Source of the DNA: Janthinobacterium sp. SUN073
Lineage (GTDB): Bacteria > Pseudomonadota > Gammaproteobacteria > Burkholderiales > Burkholderiaceae_D
Assembly (NCBI RefSeq): GCF_030397665.1
Contig: NZ_JAPUBT010000001.1
Span: forward strand, 1,444,781 to 1,508,780
Reading direction: 5' to 3'
Length of the DNA: 64,000 bases
Below are positions 63,022-64,000 of this stretch, in pieces. How positions within the stretch are numbered: the stretch's first letter is position 1; every line of letters starts with the position of its first letter. The notes beneath the pieces are model-generated. The model saw nothing but the letters and a program-made list of their open reading frames with translations. It made no database searches and was not told the DNA's origin. The position numbers and the translations under genes were made by a program.

Positions 63022-64000
63022 GCGGCCAGCGCAGCTTCTTTGCACGGCTGTGCCGCTACTACCTGCTGTTTACGGCCGGTTTCGCCGCCTTCCTGCTGGC
63101 CCTGTCGGTGCTGGAACAGGAAGGCATGCCGCGCGCCTGGATCGGCTACCTGTTCATGCTGGTCACCATCACCCTGTACGCCACCATCGGCGTCATCAGC
63201 CGCACCTCGAACGTCACCGAATACTATGTGGCGGGGCGCAGGGTGCCGGCCATGTTCAACGGCATGGCCACGGCCGCCGACTGGATTTCGGCCGCCAGCT
63301 TCATCAGCCTGGCCGGCGGCCTGTATCTGAACGGCTTCGACGGTCTGGCCTTCATCATGGGCTGGACGGGTGGCTATTGCCTGGTGGCGCTATTGATCGC
63401 GCCCTACCTGCGCAAGTTCAGCCAGTACACGATTCCCGACTTCCTCGCCGCCCGCTACGGCAGCGGCACCGACAAACGGGGTGCCAGCGTGCGCGTGGTG
63501 GCAGTGGCCGCCACCATCATCGTATCGTTTACGTATGTGGTGGCGCAGATCTACGCCGTCGGCCTGATCGCCTCGCGCTTCACGGGCGTGGATTTTTCCG
63601 TCGGCATCTTCCTGGGCCTGGCCAGCATCCTCGTCTGCTCCTTTCTGGGCGGCATGCGTGCCATCACCTGGACGCAGGTGGCGCAATACATCATCATCCT
63701 CGTCGCCTTTCTGATTCCCGCCATGTGGCTGTCGGTCAAGCATGCGGACAATCCCGTGCCGCAGATCGCCTATGGCAAGGTGTTGCCGCAACTGAGCGCG
63801 CGCGAACACGTGCTGGAAACGGATCCGAAAGAAAACGAAGTGCGCGCCATCTTCCGCCAGCGCGCACAAAGCTACCAGGCGCGCATCGCCGGCTTGCCCG
63901 GTTCCTGGGAGCAAGGCCGGCTGGCGGCCCAGCGCCAGCTCGATAGTTTACGCCAGCGCAATACCTCGCTGTTCGATATCCGCAACGCGGAGCGCTACCT
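63018..64000 (+). CDS. Sodium/solute symporter family permease, partial
   Basis: The gene starts at ATG 63018 (overlapping the DUF4212 stop) and runs off the right edge after about 327 residues with no stop, so it is partial. It shows the SSS family layout: repeated helices with TSNVTEYYVAGRRVPAMFNGMATAADWISAASFISLAGGLYL (the diagnostic substrate/sodium region), QYTIPDFLAARYG, and VGIFLGLASILVCSFLGGMRAITWTQVAQYIIIL. A large hydrophilic loop (~250-327) follows at the edge. It is most like the ActP/VC2705-type symporters that take up acetate or other small organic acids in company with DUF4212. Confidence 0.92.
   Translation, partial: MSGQRSFFARLCRYYLLFTAGFAAFLLALSVLEQEGMPRAWIGYLFMLVTITLYATIGVISRTSNVTEYYVAGRRVPAMFNGMATAADWISAASFISLAGGLYLNGFDGLAFIMGWTGGYCLVALLIAPYLRKFSQYTIPDFLAARYGSGTDKRGASVRVVAVAATIIVSFTYVVAQIYAVGLIASRFTGVDFSVGIFLGLASILVCSFLGGMRAITWTQVAQYIIILVAFLIPAMWLSVKHADNPVPQIAYGKVLPQLSAREHVLETDPKENEVRAIFRQRAQSYQARIAGLPGSWEQGRLAAQRQLDSLRQRNTSLFDIRNAERY

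Noticed and set aside
1..64000. CRISPR array, insertion sequences or rRNA genes.
   Set aside because: No regularly spaced repeats, transposase frames or rRNA-like stretches were seen on either strand.

Overview
The window looks like a chromosomal segment of a GC-rich betaproteobacterium of the order Burkholderiales, most likely Oxalobacteraceae (Janthinobacterium/Massilia-like). This is inferred from protein family resemblance, the pgk-pyk-fba-purC-purE-purK-tsaC gene run, the malic enzyme-phosphotransacetylase fusion and an enterobacterial-style SOS box upstream of recA. No database search was possible, so the taxonomic call is an inference. The DNA is almost entirely core-like. The only clearly mobile-looking part is the extreme left end: an AlpA-like regulator gene, a perfect 12-bp tandem repeat, a fragment resembling a tRNA 3' end and a strong terminator, together resembling the right end of an island integrated in a tRNA gene.

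Layout. 1-0.8 kb: putative island end. 0.8-12.5 kb: small membrane proteins, an NnrU-like protein, an immunity-like protein, a GNAT/degenerate M56 pair, a methyltransferase, a two-domain universal stress protein preceded by FNR/ANR-type boxes, maeB, tandem SMI1/KNR4 paralogues and a CynX-type MFS exporter divergent from a marR gene with an array of operator half-sites. 13-22.4 kb: thiL, then a c-di-GMP signalling cassette (YfiR-like periplasmic protein, CHASE8-like hybrid histidine kinase, REC-PAS-GGDEF-EAL-REC protein), pncC, and a TPR-GGDEF cyclase. 22.6-26.6 kb: a stand-alone TraL/TraM-like pair and a double M16 peptidase. 27-38 kb: LysR regulator, SGNH hydrolase, cysteine synthase, FKBP, tcdA, a hemerythrin-PdxH fusion, a CFA-synthase-like enzyme, msrA, flavin reductase, OmpW, and a GDSL lipoprotein with an alanine-rich insert.

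38-47 kb: the minus-strand metabolic run tsaC, purK, purE, purC, fba, pyk and pgk, followed by azlD/azlC. 47-56.5 kb: a tiny zinc-ribbon protein, an NTF2-like protein, a YheT-like hydrolase, a BepA-like M48 peptidase, moaC, a PilZ protein, an orphan type IV pilin, sucCD and a DUF2889-like protein. 56.8-64 kb: a methyltransferase with regulatory domain, recX-recA separated by a repeat cluster, and a TctD/TctE-like two-component system overlapping a DUF4212/sodium-solute symporter pair that runs off the right edge.

No intact tRNA, rRNA, CRISPR array or insertion sequence is visible. The items most worth a second look are the hemerythrin-PdxH fusion, the YfiR plus CHASE8-kinase cassette (YfiBNR logic rewired to a phosphorelay), the orphan TraL/TraM pair, and the island boundary.
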